DNA of 64,000 bases from Chitinophaga polysaccharea (GTDB taxonomy: Bacteria; Bacteroidota; Bacteroidia; Chitinophagales; Chitinophagaceae). A model generated the notes under the pieces. That model did not search any database, was not told the origin of the DNA, and saw only the letters and a list, made by a program, of their open reading frames with translations. Below are positions 9,296 through 17,259 of this stretch, in pieces. A program made the position numbers and the translations under genes. Position 1 is the first letter of the stretch; each line of letters begins with the position of its first letter. Location of the stretch: contig NZ_CABFVU010000001.1 of assembly GCF_902150045.1 (NCBI RefSeq), positions 310,001 through 374,000 of the forward strand, given 5' to 3'.

Positions 9296-10501
9296 ATGAT
9301 CCCTGCTGTCAGAAAAGCATATAACCAACAATTCACACCTGCGCAATACCAGGCTTTTTTAGATGGCATTGCCGCAGATACCGGCATGGTACCCGCTTTC
9401 AGAATAGCCGAAACCCCGGTGTTTGTGCCTGCTGCCCTTAGCAGTAAACTGGTACAGGCCTGCGAAGAGATTGTGGATGTGCTGCTTCGCCCCGATTTTA
9501 AAACCATTACCCGCGATGCCATTCCACCAGCGCTGAAAGTACCGCATGAAAATGAGCACCCGCATTTTATTGTCATCGATTTTGCTGTTTGCAAAACAGA
9601 TGACGGATCCCTGGCTCCCCAGCTCATTGAATTACAGGGATTCCCTACCATGCTGGCTTTCCAGGAAGTGATGGCCCGTCGTTTTAAAACACATTTCAAT
9701 ATACCGGATACGCTGAGTAATTTTTTCAACGGGCTGGATGAAGCCGCATATTACCAGCTGCTGCGCGATATGATTGTGGGCCCTTATACGCCGGAAGAAG
9801 TGATACTGCTGGAAGTAAAGCCGGAAGAGCAGAAAACACGGATCGATTTTCACAGCACGGAAAAAAAACTGGATATTCCCACCGTTTGTTTAACCGCCCT
9901 CATACAGGAAGGCAAGCAGCTGTTCTATATGAGAAACGGTGTAAAAACCCGCGTGCAGCGCATTTATAACAGGATCATTTTTGACGACCTGCAACGACAG
10001 GCCGAAAGCCTCGGCGCCCATGTAAATCTTTTCCAGGAACTGGATGTGGAATGGATCACGCACCCCAACTGGTTTTACCGGATCAGTAAATACATGATGC
10101 CCTTTATTCACAGTGAATATGTGCCTAAAAGCTGGTTCCTGCACCAGTTGCCGGTAGTGCCCGCCGACCTTGAAAATTATGTACTGAAACCGCTCTTTTC
10201 CTTTGCAGGCCAGGGAGTACTGATAGATGTGACAGCGGAAGATATTGACCGGATCAAGGATCCGGAGAACTGGATATTGCAACGCAAAGTAAAATATGCA
10301 CCTGCTATAGAAACACCAACCGGCTCCGCTATCTGCGAAATACGCATGATCTATATCTGGCAGGATGGGGCCGCAAGACCAATGCTGGTGCATAACCTGG
10401 CGCGGATCAGCAAAGGTAAAATGATAGGCGTGGGATTCAACAGCCAGGATACCTGGGTAGGCGGCAGCTGTTGCTTTTTTGAATCCGGCGATGCAAAATA
10501 A
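9296..10501 (+). CDS. ATP-grasp-like protein, last gene of the amide-ligase operon
   Basis: 401 residues. I recognise no close named family, but the C-terminal part has ATP-grasp features: Lys in ENYVLKPLFSFAGQGVL (glycine loop), the hinge-like NWILQRKVKY, and an acidic strand CEIRMIYIW. The N-terminal 200 residues carry NEHPHFIVIDFAVC and LIELQGFPTM, in the style of circularly permuted or extended ATP-grasp proteins found beside GATase and YbdK genes. No signal peptide. It ends the operon and is followed at once by a terminator shared with the convergent gene. The ATP-grasp call is moderate; the substrate is unknown. Confidence 0.65.
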   Translation: MIPAVRKAYNQQFTPAQYQAFLDGIAADTGMVPAFRIAETPVFVPAALSSKLVQACEEIVDVLLRPDFKTITRDAIPPALKVPHENEHPHFIVIDFAVCKTDDGSLAPQLIELQGFPTMLAFQEVMARRFKTHFNIPDTLSNFFNGLDEAAYYQLLRDMIVGPYTPEEVILLEVKPEEQKTRIDFHSTEKKLDIPTVCLTALIQEGKQLFYMRNGVKTRVQRIYNRIIFDDLQRQAESLGAHVNLFQELDVEWITHPNWFYRISKYMMPFIHSEYVPKSWFLHQLPVVPADLENYVLKPLFSFAGQGVLIDVTAEDIDRIKDPENWILQRKVKYAPAIETPTGSAICEIRMIYIWQDGAARPMLVHNLARISKGKMIGVGFNSQDTWVGGSCCFFESGDAK

Positions 10502-10533
10502 AAAGAGGAAAGCAGTATCACTTTCCTCTTAAA
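10502..10533. terminator. Bidirectional terminator between convergent genes
   Basis: Stem AAGAGGAAAG / CTTTCCTCTT with an 8-nt loop lies between the ligase operon (+) and gene 10539 (-), flanked by A and T runs on both sides. Confidence 0.8.
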
Positions 10534-10538
10534 AAGAA

Positions 10539-11288
10539 TTACTCAAATTCCTCAATCAACGGGCCGGTACTGTATTCACTCCGTTTTCCCACTCCTATAG
10601 CCAGTTCCTGGTTTTCGCTGTTTTTAACGATCAGGAAAGGCTGGCCATATTTCTGTTTACCGGCAAAAATCACGGCAACATCTATACAGGAATACACGTC
10701 TTCATTGCTCAGTGTTATTTCCTTATTATTATCCAGGATATTTTCCGTTTTTCTGTTTTCTTTCCGGAGATGTAATTTTCTTCCTACATACTGTTGTTTC
10801 AGCCATTCGTAGTTGCCGTTGATAATCACTGGTGTATTCGGAAGATTGTCTTCCGGCACCTGGTACAGCAACAGCTTCCGGTCTTCATCACGCAATGTAA
10901 AGATCAGTGTGGTAACCCCCTCCAGGTTTCTCCGGTCGTAGTCTACAATGCGGAATGTTTTGTTTTCTATTGCTTTATAGGGCGTATAAAAATGGCCGCC
11001 TTTGAGCACACTCTTATATGGCACCTCCACTACGGCTTTCATTTTAAGATTATCCAGCAGGGTATCTTCTTTGTTTCGCACAGCACGCTGCGGATTAAGT
11101 TTCAGGAAAGTGATCTCTTGTCCTACCAGCGTTAGCTGGGCTATATCCGGTGTAAGATGCTGAAAGGCAATACTGCTGTCGTAAGGAACTAAAACCGGCT
11201 TCTTCTGCGTATCCCTGTATTTAATCTGGGCGGAAGCACCGAAGCTTACTGCCATTCCCAAACACAGGGCTAAATGTTTCAATTTCAT
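10539..11288 (-). CDS. Hypothetical secreted/periplasmic protein
   Basis: 249 residues with a clear signal peptide (MKLKHLALCLGMAVSFGASA, cleavage near residue 20). The rest is soluble and rich in charged beta-strand-like stretches with no motif I can assign. Two KNRKTEN/KENRK basic patches lie near the middle. It stands alone, convergent with the ligase operon and divergent from gene 11452. Function unknown. Confidence 0.65.
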   Translation of the reverse strand: MKLKHLALCLGMAVSFGASAQIKYRDTQKKPVLVPYDSSIAFQHLTPDIAQLTLVGQEITFLKLNPQRAVRNKEDTLLDNLKMKAVVEVPYKSVLKGGHFYTPYKAIENKTFRIVDYDRRNLEGVTTLIFTLRDEDRKLLLYQVPEDNLPNTPVIINGNYEWLKQQYVGRKLHLRKENRKTENILDNNKEITLSNEDVYSCIDVAVIFAGKQKYGQPFLIVKNSENQELAIGVGKRSEYSTGPLIEEFE

Positions 11289-11451
11289 ATCACTAAAATA
11301 TTGGCAAAGATATATTGTTTCATTGCTGCACCTGACACAGCAATTTGTTAAAAAAGATAACGGAGAGTTTGCAAATACATTGCGTAGTACACTTTTATCT
11401 TTGATATAAATATTTACTTTTATGTAAATATGTCAACTTAATACCTATCTT

Positions 11452-12576
11452 ATGTTTAGTAACCTGGCCATAGATGTGGCGCTTGGCCTTATTTTCATTT
11501 ACCTGCTATACAGTTTGCTGGCCTCCGTTGTACAGGAGCTGATTGCCAGGATCTTCAATTCCAGGGCGCGGTTGTTAACCAAGGGCTTACGCCGGATGCT
11601 GGAAGAGGATGATCACAGTACAGACCTGGGCTGGTTTGGAAAGTTTACCTTCTTCAATTGGTTTTATGAGCTGGGATGGAGCGTGGTGTACTTCTTCGAG
11701 CCATTCCGGAAAAATCCTTTCCTTAAAAAGTTCTACAGCATGCCTTCCATCCGCAGCCTTGGGGAAAACAGCGCTACTTCGCGGCCGGCCTATATCAGTC
11801 CGCAGATCTTTTCCCAAACGATGGTACACCTGTTACGGGGCAGCGTTCCTGAACATAAAGGCAGTGATGCACAGGCCATTAAAGCGGCGCTCACTCACAA
11901 TTACCTGCACCTGGTACCGGATACGCACGAACACCTGTTGCAGCTGTTTGAAGACGCAGGGCACAATATAGCGGCCTTCCGGGTAAATATGGAAAGCTGG
12001 TTCAACGAAACCATGACACGTACCAGCGGCTGGTACCGGAAACAGACCCAAACATGGTTGTTGTGCATCGGTATCAGCATTGCAGCGCTGTTTAACGTGG
12101 ATTCCATTGCTATAGCCCGGATCCTGATGAAAGACAAAAACGTAAGATCACAGCTGGTACAGCTTGCCGCCAGTCGGGGCCCGGGTTATACCGCTATCAC
12201 GGATACGCTTATACGTAAAAATGTGCTGCATAAAGACAGCGCCTTTTTCCGGGCAGATACCTCCATCCGCATATTTGTGACCGATACCTCGCTGATTGGT
12301 GTATATGCCATGCTACGCAACGATGCCGGCGATGCGGCGAACGTACTGGGCGTCAGCCGGGCCTGCATACCCGATACCAGCGGCGGGCGCCTCACGGTAC
12401 GCTGTGGTTATACGCATCCTTTCCAGCAAAATGGCTGGCTCGTTTTTGCCGGCTGGTGCATTACCGCGCTCGCCATATCGTTGGGCGCTCCTTTCTGGTT
12501 CGACCTGCTGGGTAAGGTCATAAAATTCAGGACCACCACTCCGCCCCCTGCGGATAACACTGCCACCACACAGTAA
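11452..12576 (+). CDS. Hypothetical inner-membrane protein with 3 predicted TM segments
   Basis: 374 residues. An N-terminal TM helix (about 8-30) is followed by a soluble region, a second hydrophobic helix near 200-220 (WLLCIGISIAALFNV) and a third near 330-350 (WLVFAGWCITALAISLG). The ending is proline/threonine-rich. A cytosolic N-domain, a central loop and a TM pair resemble uncharacterised Bacteroidota membrane proteins; I cannot name a family. A TATCTTTG -7-like box lies at 11396-11403. Function unknown. Confidence 0.6.
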   Translation: MFSNLAIDVALGLIFIYLLYSLLASVVQELIARIFNSRARLLTKGLRRMLEEDDHSTDLGWFGKFTFFNWFYELGWSVVYFFEPFRKNPFLKKFYSMPSIRSLGENSATSRPAYISPQIFSQTMVHLLRGSVPEHKGSDAQAIKAALTHNYLHLVPDTHEHLLQLFEDAGHNIAAFRVNMESWFNETMTRTSGWYRKQTQTWLLCIGISIAALFNVDSIAIARILMKDKNVRSQLVQLAASRGPGYTAITDTLIRKNVLHKDSAFFRADTSIRIFVTDTSLIGVYAMLRNDAGDAANVLGVSRACIPDTSGGRLTVRCGYTHPFQQNGWLVFAGWCITALAISLGAPFWFDLLGKVIKFRTTTPPPADNTATTQ

Positions 12577-12625
12577 AGAAGATGTTGTAGATTTGTGTAT
12601 CTCCTCATCTCTCTAAAAAACAACT

Positions 12626-13018
12626 ATGAAACGCACCAATTATTCCTCCGGGGCGCTTTGGGAAGGGAAAGTAGGCTACTCCCGTGCCGTAAGGGTAGGC
12701 AATATCATTGAAGTATCCGGCACCGTAGCATCCGATAATGATAAAGTAGTAGCCGAAGGTGACGCCTATGAACAAACGAAATTTGCCCTGGCAAAAATAG
12801 AATCAGCGCTGATCAATGCAGGCGCCACGCTGCATGATGTGGTACGCACCCGTATGTTTGTAACGGATATCTCCAGGTGGGAAGAATATGGAAGGGCGCA
12901 CGGGGAATTCTTTAAGAGTATTAAACCCGCTACCAGCATGGTAGAGGTGAGTAAACTGATTGATCCCCGTTACCTCGTGGAAATAGAAGCCACTGCTATC
13001 GTGGAACAGAAAGCCTAG
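12626..13018 (+). CDS. RidA family protein (YjgF/YER057c/UK114)
   Basis: 130 residues, standard length. Family marks are the SPALWEGKVGYSRAVRVGN-like start, the VVRTRMFVTDISRW block with the Arg expected to bind the imine substrate, and the SMVEVSKL and LVEIEATAI strands. RidA proteins form trimers and hydrolyse reactive enamine/imine intermediates of amino-acid metabolism. Some subfamilies lack deaminase activity, so the exact reaction is uncertain. Single gene, 49 bp behind the membrane protein. Confidence 0.9.
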   Translation: MKRTNYSSGALWEGKVGYSRAVRVGNIIEVSGTVASDNDKVVAEGDAYEQTKFALAKIESALINAGATLHDVVRTRMFVTDISRWEEYGRAHGEFFKSIKPATSMVEVSKLIDPRYLVEIEATAIVEQKA

Positions 13019-13027
13019 CGGGAAGAT

Positions 13028-13057
13028 CTTCTGCGCCTGGTTAACAGGGCGCAGAAG
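13028..13057. terminator. Hairpin between RidA and rhodanese genes
   Basis: Ten-bp GC-rich stem CTTCTGCGCC / GGCGCAGAAG with a 10-nt loop between two convergent genes. The T-run is weak, so it may work in either direction or be only a stabilising hairpin. Confidence 0.6.
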
Positions 13058-13068
13058 TAGTGATAATA

Positions 13069-13374
13069 TTATTTATACAGCTCTGTCCATTTCAGCATAC
13101 CGCCCACCAGGTTTTTGGTGTTGGTAAAGCCCATGGAATCGAGCAGCATACAAGCCTGCCCGCTGCGGTTACCGCTGCGGCAATACACGATGATCTCTTT
13201 ATCTTTCCAGTCTTCAATTTCATCTACCTGCATCTGCTGCACAAAGCCCAAAGGAATATGTGTACCACCGATGTTGAATTCTGCACGCTCATGTGGTTCT
13301 CTTACGTCTAATATATAAAGTTCTTCACCGCTGTCTATACGTTGTTTCAGTTCTTCTGCCGTAATGTTTTGCAT
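13069..13374 (-). CDS. Single-domain rhodanese-like sulfurtransferase
   Basis: 101 residues, one rhodanese domain (GlpE-like). The catalytic loop CRSGNRSG (Cys65) follows IIVYC, and the strand YILDVREPHE near residue 20 is typical. It would carry a persulfide on Cys65 and pass sulfur to an unknown acceptor, in the cytoplasm. It is the last gene of a leftward group after the PASTA protein and Ddl; no functional link is evident. Confidence 0.9.
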   Translation of the reverse strand: MQNITAEELKQRIDSGEELYILDVREPHERAEFNIGGTHIPLGFVQQMQVDEIEDWKDKEIIVYCRSGNRSGQACMLLDSMGFTNTKNLVGGMLKWTELYK

Positions 13375-13412
13375 GTTATTAAGTATTTAGAATCAAATTA
13401 CATCATTTTCAA

Positions 13413-14228
13413 CTATTCCTGCTCAACAGGTTTTACGATAGCGGTACTGTCGGTTACCGGTTTGGTGGCAGATAACCAGAAATCCACGCTTTCACCGGCC
13501 CTTACCATATTAAAATCGCCGATTTCGTTTTTACGGGCGGGTACCTGCTTAATGATATAGGCGTTTGCCGTGTCTGTTACGTTGGGGTCAATGATCACCG
13601 TACCCTGGTTGAGGTTACTGGCGCTGAGCATTTCCCGGGCTTCGGCAAAGGTGAGCCCTACAAAATTAGGCACCGGGTTTTCCACGCTGCCGGTTCCGCT
13701 GCTCAGGATCAGGGTAATATTGCTACCCTCTGCTACTTCCGTGCCTGGCTTCACTTTCCTGCCATTCAGCAGCTGCTGTAATACCGTGTTGGTGGCAAAA
13801 TCCGGTTTGTAAATAGTATCTCCCACGTTGAGCCGCATGCTTTTCAGCATCATTTCCGCGCTGCGGAAGGTAAGTCCTTCGAGGTCCGGCATTTTCACCA
13901 TAGGCGCCACAGTTTTATTGACGGTCAGGTAAATGGTTCTGCCAACTTTTACCTGCGCTCCTTTATCAGGTGTTTGCGCATACACGGCCAGGGGAGGAAT
14001 GGAATCAATATAAATGGAATCCCTTACATCAGCCTCAAAACCGGCTTTCTCCAGCAATGCAATAGCCTCCTTTATATTTTTCCCATGTACATCCGGCACG
14101 GTTTGCTGCTGTCCATGTTTGGTGATAAAACCGAGCATAGAGAAAAACAGCAGGGCCAGGGCAAAAAACATTACAATAACCGCCAACAGATTGAATAAAA
14201 AAGAGCGTTTGGTAATAAAGTCGAACAC
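13413..14228 (-). CDS. PASTA-domain membrane protein
   Basis: 271 residues: short cytoplasmic N-terminus, one TM helix (about 10-34), then three PASTA repeats (about 40-110, 110-180 and 185-255; e.g. VPDVHGKNIKEAIALLEKAG, MPDLEGLTFRSAEMMLKS, VPNFVGLTFAEAREML). PASTA domains outside the membrane bind peptidoglycan stem peptides or muropeptides. Here they are not fused to a kinase. It lies 26 bp downstream of ddl in the same direction, which supports a cell-wall role. Confidence 0.9.
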   Translation of the reverse strand: MFDFITKRSFLFNLLAVIVMFFALALLFFSMLGFITKHGQQQTVPDVHGKNIKEAIALLEKAGFEADVRDSIYIDSIPPLAVYAQTPDKGAQVKVGRTIYLTVNKTVAPMVKMPDLEGLTFRSAEMMLKSMRLNVGDTIYKPDFATNTVLQQLLNGRKVKPGTEVAEGSNITLILSSGTGSVENPVPNFVGLTFAEAREMLSASNLNQGTVIIDPNVTDTANAYIIKQVPARKNEIGDFNMVRAGESVDFWLSATKPVTDSTAIVKPVEQE

Positions 14229-14254
14229 GATAATTATATTAAGTGTGATAATCC

Positions 14255-15241
14255 TTACTTCAGGCTTTCTTCCAAAAGCAGGCCATAAAATTCCTTCAGT
14301 GTTTTCCCGGCAGCTCTTACCTGCTGCGGAACCAGGCTGTTCTCAGACTGCCCGGGCATTGTATTTATTTCCAGGAAGTACAGTTTCCCGGTAGCTTCTT
14401 CATAGATAAAATCCACGCGTACAATGCCTTTGCAATTCAGTTTATTGTAAATAATGGTGGCGGTTTCCTGTACCTGGCGGGCAATATCGTCTGTTACCGG
14501 TGCAGGGGTGATTTCGTTGGACACGCCTGGCGTATATTTCGCTTCGTAGTCGAAAAACTCTTTGCTGCTCACTACTTCTGTGATCGGCAACACCGTAATG
14601 GCGCCATTGGCCCGGTACAGCCCCATCGTCAGCTCTCGGCCTTTGATGAACTCCTCTATAAGAATCTGGGAGTCTTCATTAAACGCTTTATCAATAGCCG
14701 GCTGCAGCTCCTCCGCAGTTTTCACCTTTGACATGCCGATGCTGCTGCCTCCTTCTGCGGGCTTCACGAACACGGGTAAACGCAGTTGCTGCAGTATTTC
14801 TGCCGTATTATATGGCTGCTGGCGGAAAATATGTACTGATCTGGATACATTCACCACCTTCAGTGCATCTACCACTTTATTGCAATAGCTTTTATTAAAG
14901 GTGAGCGCGGAAGTGACCATACCGCAGCTGGTAAAAGGAATACCAAGCATTTCGAAGTAGCCCTGCAAGCGGCCGTCTTCTCCCGGTGTACCGTGAATAC
15001 CGATAAATACGGCATCAAAGGTGATCTTTTCCCCGTTGATGGTCAGGGAGAAATCATTTTTATCCACTTCAGTCACCTGCCCGTCGGCGCCGGTATGGCT
15101 CCAGCTGCTTTTTGTGATAATGATCTTGTATACATTATATTCACTGCTGTCCAGATTATTCTCAATAGTTACGGCGCTTTGTACGGATATCACATACTCT
15201 CCGGAATATCCACCGGCTACCAGAGCTATATTCTTCTTCAT
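14255..15241 (-). CDS. ddl: D-alanine--D-alanine ligase
   Basis: 328 residues. ATP-grasp ligase that makes D-Ala-D-Ala for peptidoglycan. Seen: N-terminal IALVAGGYSGEYVISVQSA, the ATP-binding VFVKPAEGGSSIGMSK, the MGIHGTPGEDG-like block (AVFIGIHGTPGEDGRLQGY region) and the metal/substrate segment VRVDFIY...YFLEINTMPGQSE. Length and blocks fit the standard enzyme. Co-directional with the PASTA gene. Confidence 0.95.
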   Translation of the reverse strand: MKKNIALVAGGYSGEYVISVQSAVTIENNLDSSEYNVYKIIITKSSWSHTGADGQVTEVDKNDFSLTINGEKITFDAVFIGIHGTPGEDGRLQGYFEMLGIPFTSCGMVTSALTFNKSYCNKVVDALKVVNVSRSVHIFRQQPYNTAEILQQLRLPVFVKPAEGGSSIGMSKVKTAEELQPAIDKAFNEDSQILIEEFIKGRELTMGLYRANGAITVLPITEVVSSKEFFDYEAKYTPGVSNEITPAPVTDDIARQVQETATIIYNKLNCKGIVRVDFIYEEATGKLYFLEINTMPGQSENSLVPQQVRAAGKTLKEFYGLLLEESLK

Positions 15242-15333
15242 AAGATGTTTTGCTATAAGCGGGTAAAGTTAAAGGTTATTTGTTAATTGTCAAGAGCCGC
15301 CACGCAGGCCGGCAGTGGCTGTTCAAATTACAT

Positions 15334-15366
15334 AAAAAAACCGTCCCGGCCAGAGCAGGAACGGTT
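15334..15366 (-). terminator. Terminator of the ferredoxin gene
   Basis: Read on the minus strand, AACCGTTCC pairs with GGGACGGTT and is followed by seven T. It sits just behind the ferredoxin stop. Confidence 0.7.
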
Positions 15367-15388
15367 ATTAAGCTTCCTTGAGAATATT

Positions 15389-15736
15389 TTAGATGTGGAG
15401 TTTGGCCTTCTTGTCCATCAGCTCATCTACAGTTTCCTGGTACATTTCGTCAGGAACACAGCAATCTACCGGGCAAACCGCGGCACATTGCGGTTCTTCA
15501 TGAAATCCCTGGCATTCTGTACATTTGTTGGGCACAATATAGTAGGTATCTACACTGATAGGCGCATTTCGCTGGTCAGCATCCATTACACTACCGTCCA
15601 TCAATGTATAGGCGCCTTTTACCGTGGTACCGTCGGCTATTGCCCATTCAACACCACCCTCGTATATCGCATTGTTGGGGCATTCCGGTTCGCAGGCGCC
15701 ACAGTTTATACATTCGTCTGTTATCTTAATTGCCAT
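15389..15736 (-). CDS. 4Fe-4S dicluster ferredoxin
   Basis: 115 residues from the ATG at 15736 ([13 protein letters not shown]); an upstream in-frame ATG at 15784 adds 16 residues not seen in ferredoxins. Cluster motif one is [11 protein letters not shown] (CxxCxxCxxxC); motif two is [17 protein letters not shown] followed by PVDCC, with the insertion typical of Allochromatium-type 2[4Fe-4S] ferredoxins. Cytoplasmic electron carrier. It is divergent from the acyl-CoA reductase gene, a pairing that suggests it might supply electrons nearby, though LuxC enzymes use NADPH. Confidence 0.92.
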   Translation of the reverse strand: MAIKITDECINCGACEPECPNNAIYEGGVEWAIADGTTVKGAYTLMDGSVMDADQRNAPISVDTYYIVPNKCTECQGFHEEPQCAAVCPVDCCVPDEMYQETVDELMDKKAKLHI

Positions 15737-15830
15737 AGTGTAAACTTTTTGGTTAAGTAGTAAGCCATTAATTTTGTGTGACAAAAATAAAATTTTCCCG
15801 GTTTAATTAGGTCATTATTTATACAGTTTC

Positions 15831-16829
15831 ATGAACATAACAGAAAAAGAAGCCGCATTGGTGCGCCTGGGGCAGTATCTGGCGGATAAAAGCCCGGAAT
15901 TGGAAGCAGTTAAAGAACGCGCATATGTTGCCAACGGCTGGTTTATTCCCTCCTTTATAGACAATGCAATAGATAATATTACCCGCTATTTCCTGTCGCC
16001 TGAGCCGTTGCAGCAATGGCTGCAGGACTATCACAAGGTAACAGAAGAACGGGCGCCCAAAACTGTGGGCATCGTTTCCGCGGGAAATATCCCCCTGGTA
16101 GGCTTCCACGACTGGCTTTGCGGGTTTGTTAGCGGGCACCGGGTGAAAATGAAACTTTCCGGTAAAGATGAGATCCTGATGAAGCACATCCTGGAAAAGA
16201 TCAGTGAATGGTACCCGGACCAGGCCAATCAGACGGAAATACACGACATGTTGAAAAATTGCGATGCCTATATTGCCACTGGCAGCAATAACTCTGCCCG
16301 GTATTTCCACTATTATTTTGCCAAATACCCTCATATCATCCGGCATAACCGCACCTCGGCCGCTATCCTTACCGGTAAAGAATCAACGGAAGAGCTGCTG
16401 GCGCTGGCAGACGATATTATGATGTACTTCGGCCTGGGTTGCAGGAATGTGACCAAGATATATGTACCGCTGAACTACGACTTTACGCCCCTGCTCAAAG
16501 CCCTGGAGAAATACAGTTACCTGATTGAGCATCACAAATACAAGAACAATTACGATTACAACCTGGCCCTGCTCCTGCTCAACAGCAGCGCCTATATGAC
16601 CAACGGCAGTATCCTGCTGCAGGAAAACACCGGCCTCTTTTCCCCGATCAGCGTTTTACACTACAGCTATTATGTAGATATGGCCCAGCTGCAACAGGAA
16701 CTTTCCGGGGAAGACGCCCTGCAATGCCTGGTAGGACAGCAATTCACGCCCTTCGGTTATGCCCAGCAACCCAACCTCACCGACTACGCTGATGGCGTGG
16801 ATACACTGAAGTTCCTGCTGGAGCTGTAG
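15831..16829 (+). CDS. LuxC-like acyl-CoA reductase
   Basis: 332 residues, shorter than classical LuxC (about 480). Aldehyde-dehydrogenase-type features: GIVSAGNIPLVGFHDWL (nucleotide-binding strand), TGSNNSARYF, and the catalytic Cys in YFGLGCRNVTK (about residue 205). LuxC-type enzymes reduce acyl-CoA or acyl esters to aldehydes. No LuxE or LuxD partner is present. The gene is common in Bacteroidota and its physiological substrate is not known. Confidence 0.85.
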   Translation: MNITEKEAALVRLGQYLADKSPELEAVKERAYVANGWFIPSFIDNAIDNITRYFLSPEPLQQWLQDYHKVTEERAPKTVGIVSAGNIPLVGFHDWLCGFVSGHRVKMKLSGKDEILMKHILEKISEWYPDQANQTEIHDMLKNCDAYIATGSNNSARYFHYYFAKYPHIIRHNRTSAAILTGKESTEELLALADDIMMYFGLGCRNVTKIYVPLNYDFTPLLKALEKYSYLIEHHKYKNNYDYNLALLLLNSSAYMTNGSILLQENTGLFSPISVLHYSYYVDMAQLQQELSGEDALQCLVGQQFTPFGYAQQPNLTDYADGVDTLKFLLEL

Positions 16830-17042
16830 TGGCGCCTTCGGCGCCTGCCGCGGAAATTGTCTTGGAACGCTGATTTTGATGATTAGTTTGATTTTACTTT
16901 TAATTTTTTGAGTTTTAAGATAGCTAAGGGAGTTATACTCGCTTATATCTCCTTAATTACTTAAAATCCAAAAAATAAAATCAAACTAATCATCAAAATC
17001 AGCGTAATCGGTGTTCCAAGACAATTTAAGCGCCGAAGGCGC
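16830..17042. repeat. Giant imperfect palindrome (about 213 bp)
   Basis: Left and right halves are reverse complements. GCGCCTTCGGCGC (16832-16844) matches GCGCCGAAGGCGC (17030-17042). AAATTGTCTTGGAAC (16854-16868) matches 17013-17027. A 28-bp block (16869-16896) matches 16976-17003 without mismatch. The weaker inner arms close on a centre near 16938. A 9-nt bulge lies on the right at 17004-17012. Both ends also form their own small hairpins; the left one may terminate the acyl-CoA reductase gene. The remainder of 16830-17259 holds the htrA promoter. It looks like a non-autonomous palindromic element. Confidence 0.85.
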
Positions 17043-17160
17043 ACTAACAATTTGTCGGAATTACTTGTTATATTGACAGGCAGGCTGCCATGTTTGTCAG
17101 TGGGGTATTAAGCCGTGTTTAACGATTGGTATAAAAATGTGTTAAAGTGAATCTCCCCTG

Positions 17161-17192
17161 TTGCGTTTGATTCATAGTGCGGATTAAATTTG
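17161..17192 (+). promoter_or_regulatory. Bacteroidota-type promoter of htrA
   Basis: TTG at 17161-17163, 21-nt spacer, TAAATTTG at 17185-17192, matching the TTG/TAnnTTTG consensus. It lies 68 bp before the htrA start. Confidence 0.65.
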
Positions 17193-17259
17193 TAGTCAGG
17201 GCATGTAAATTGATCATATCCCAGCGTTATCATTAATTATCACGCAAACACACTATAAT

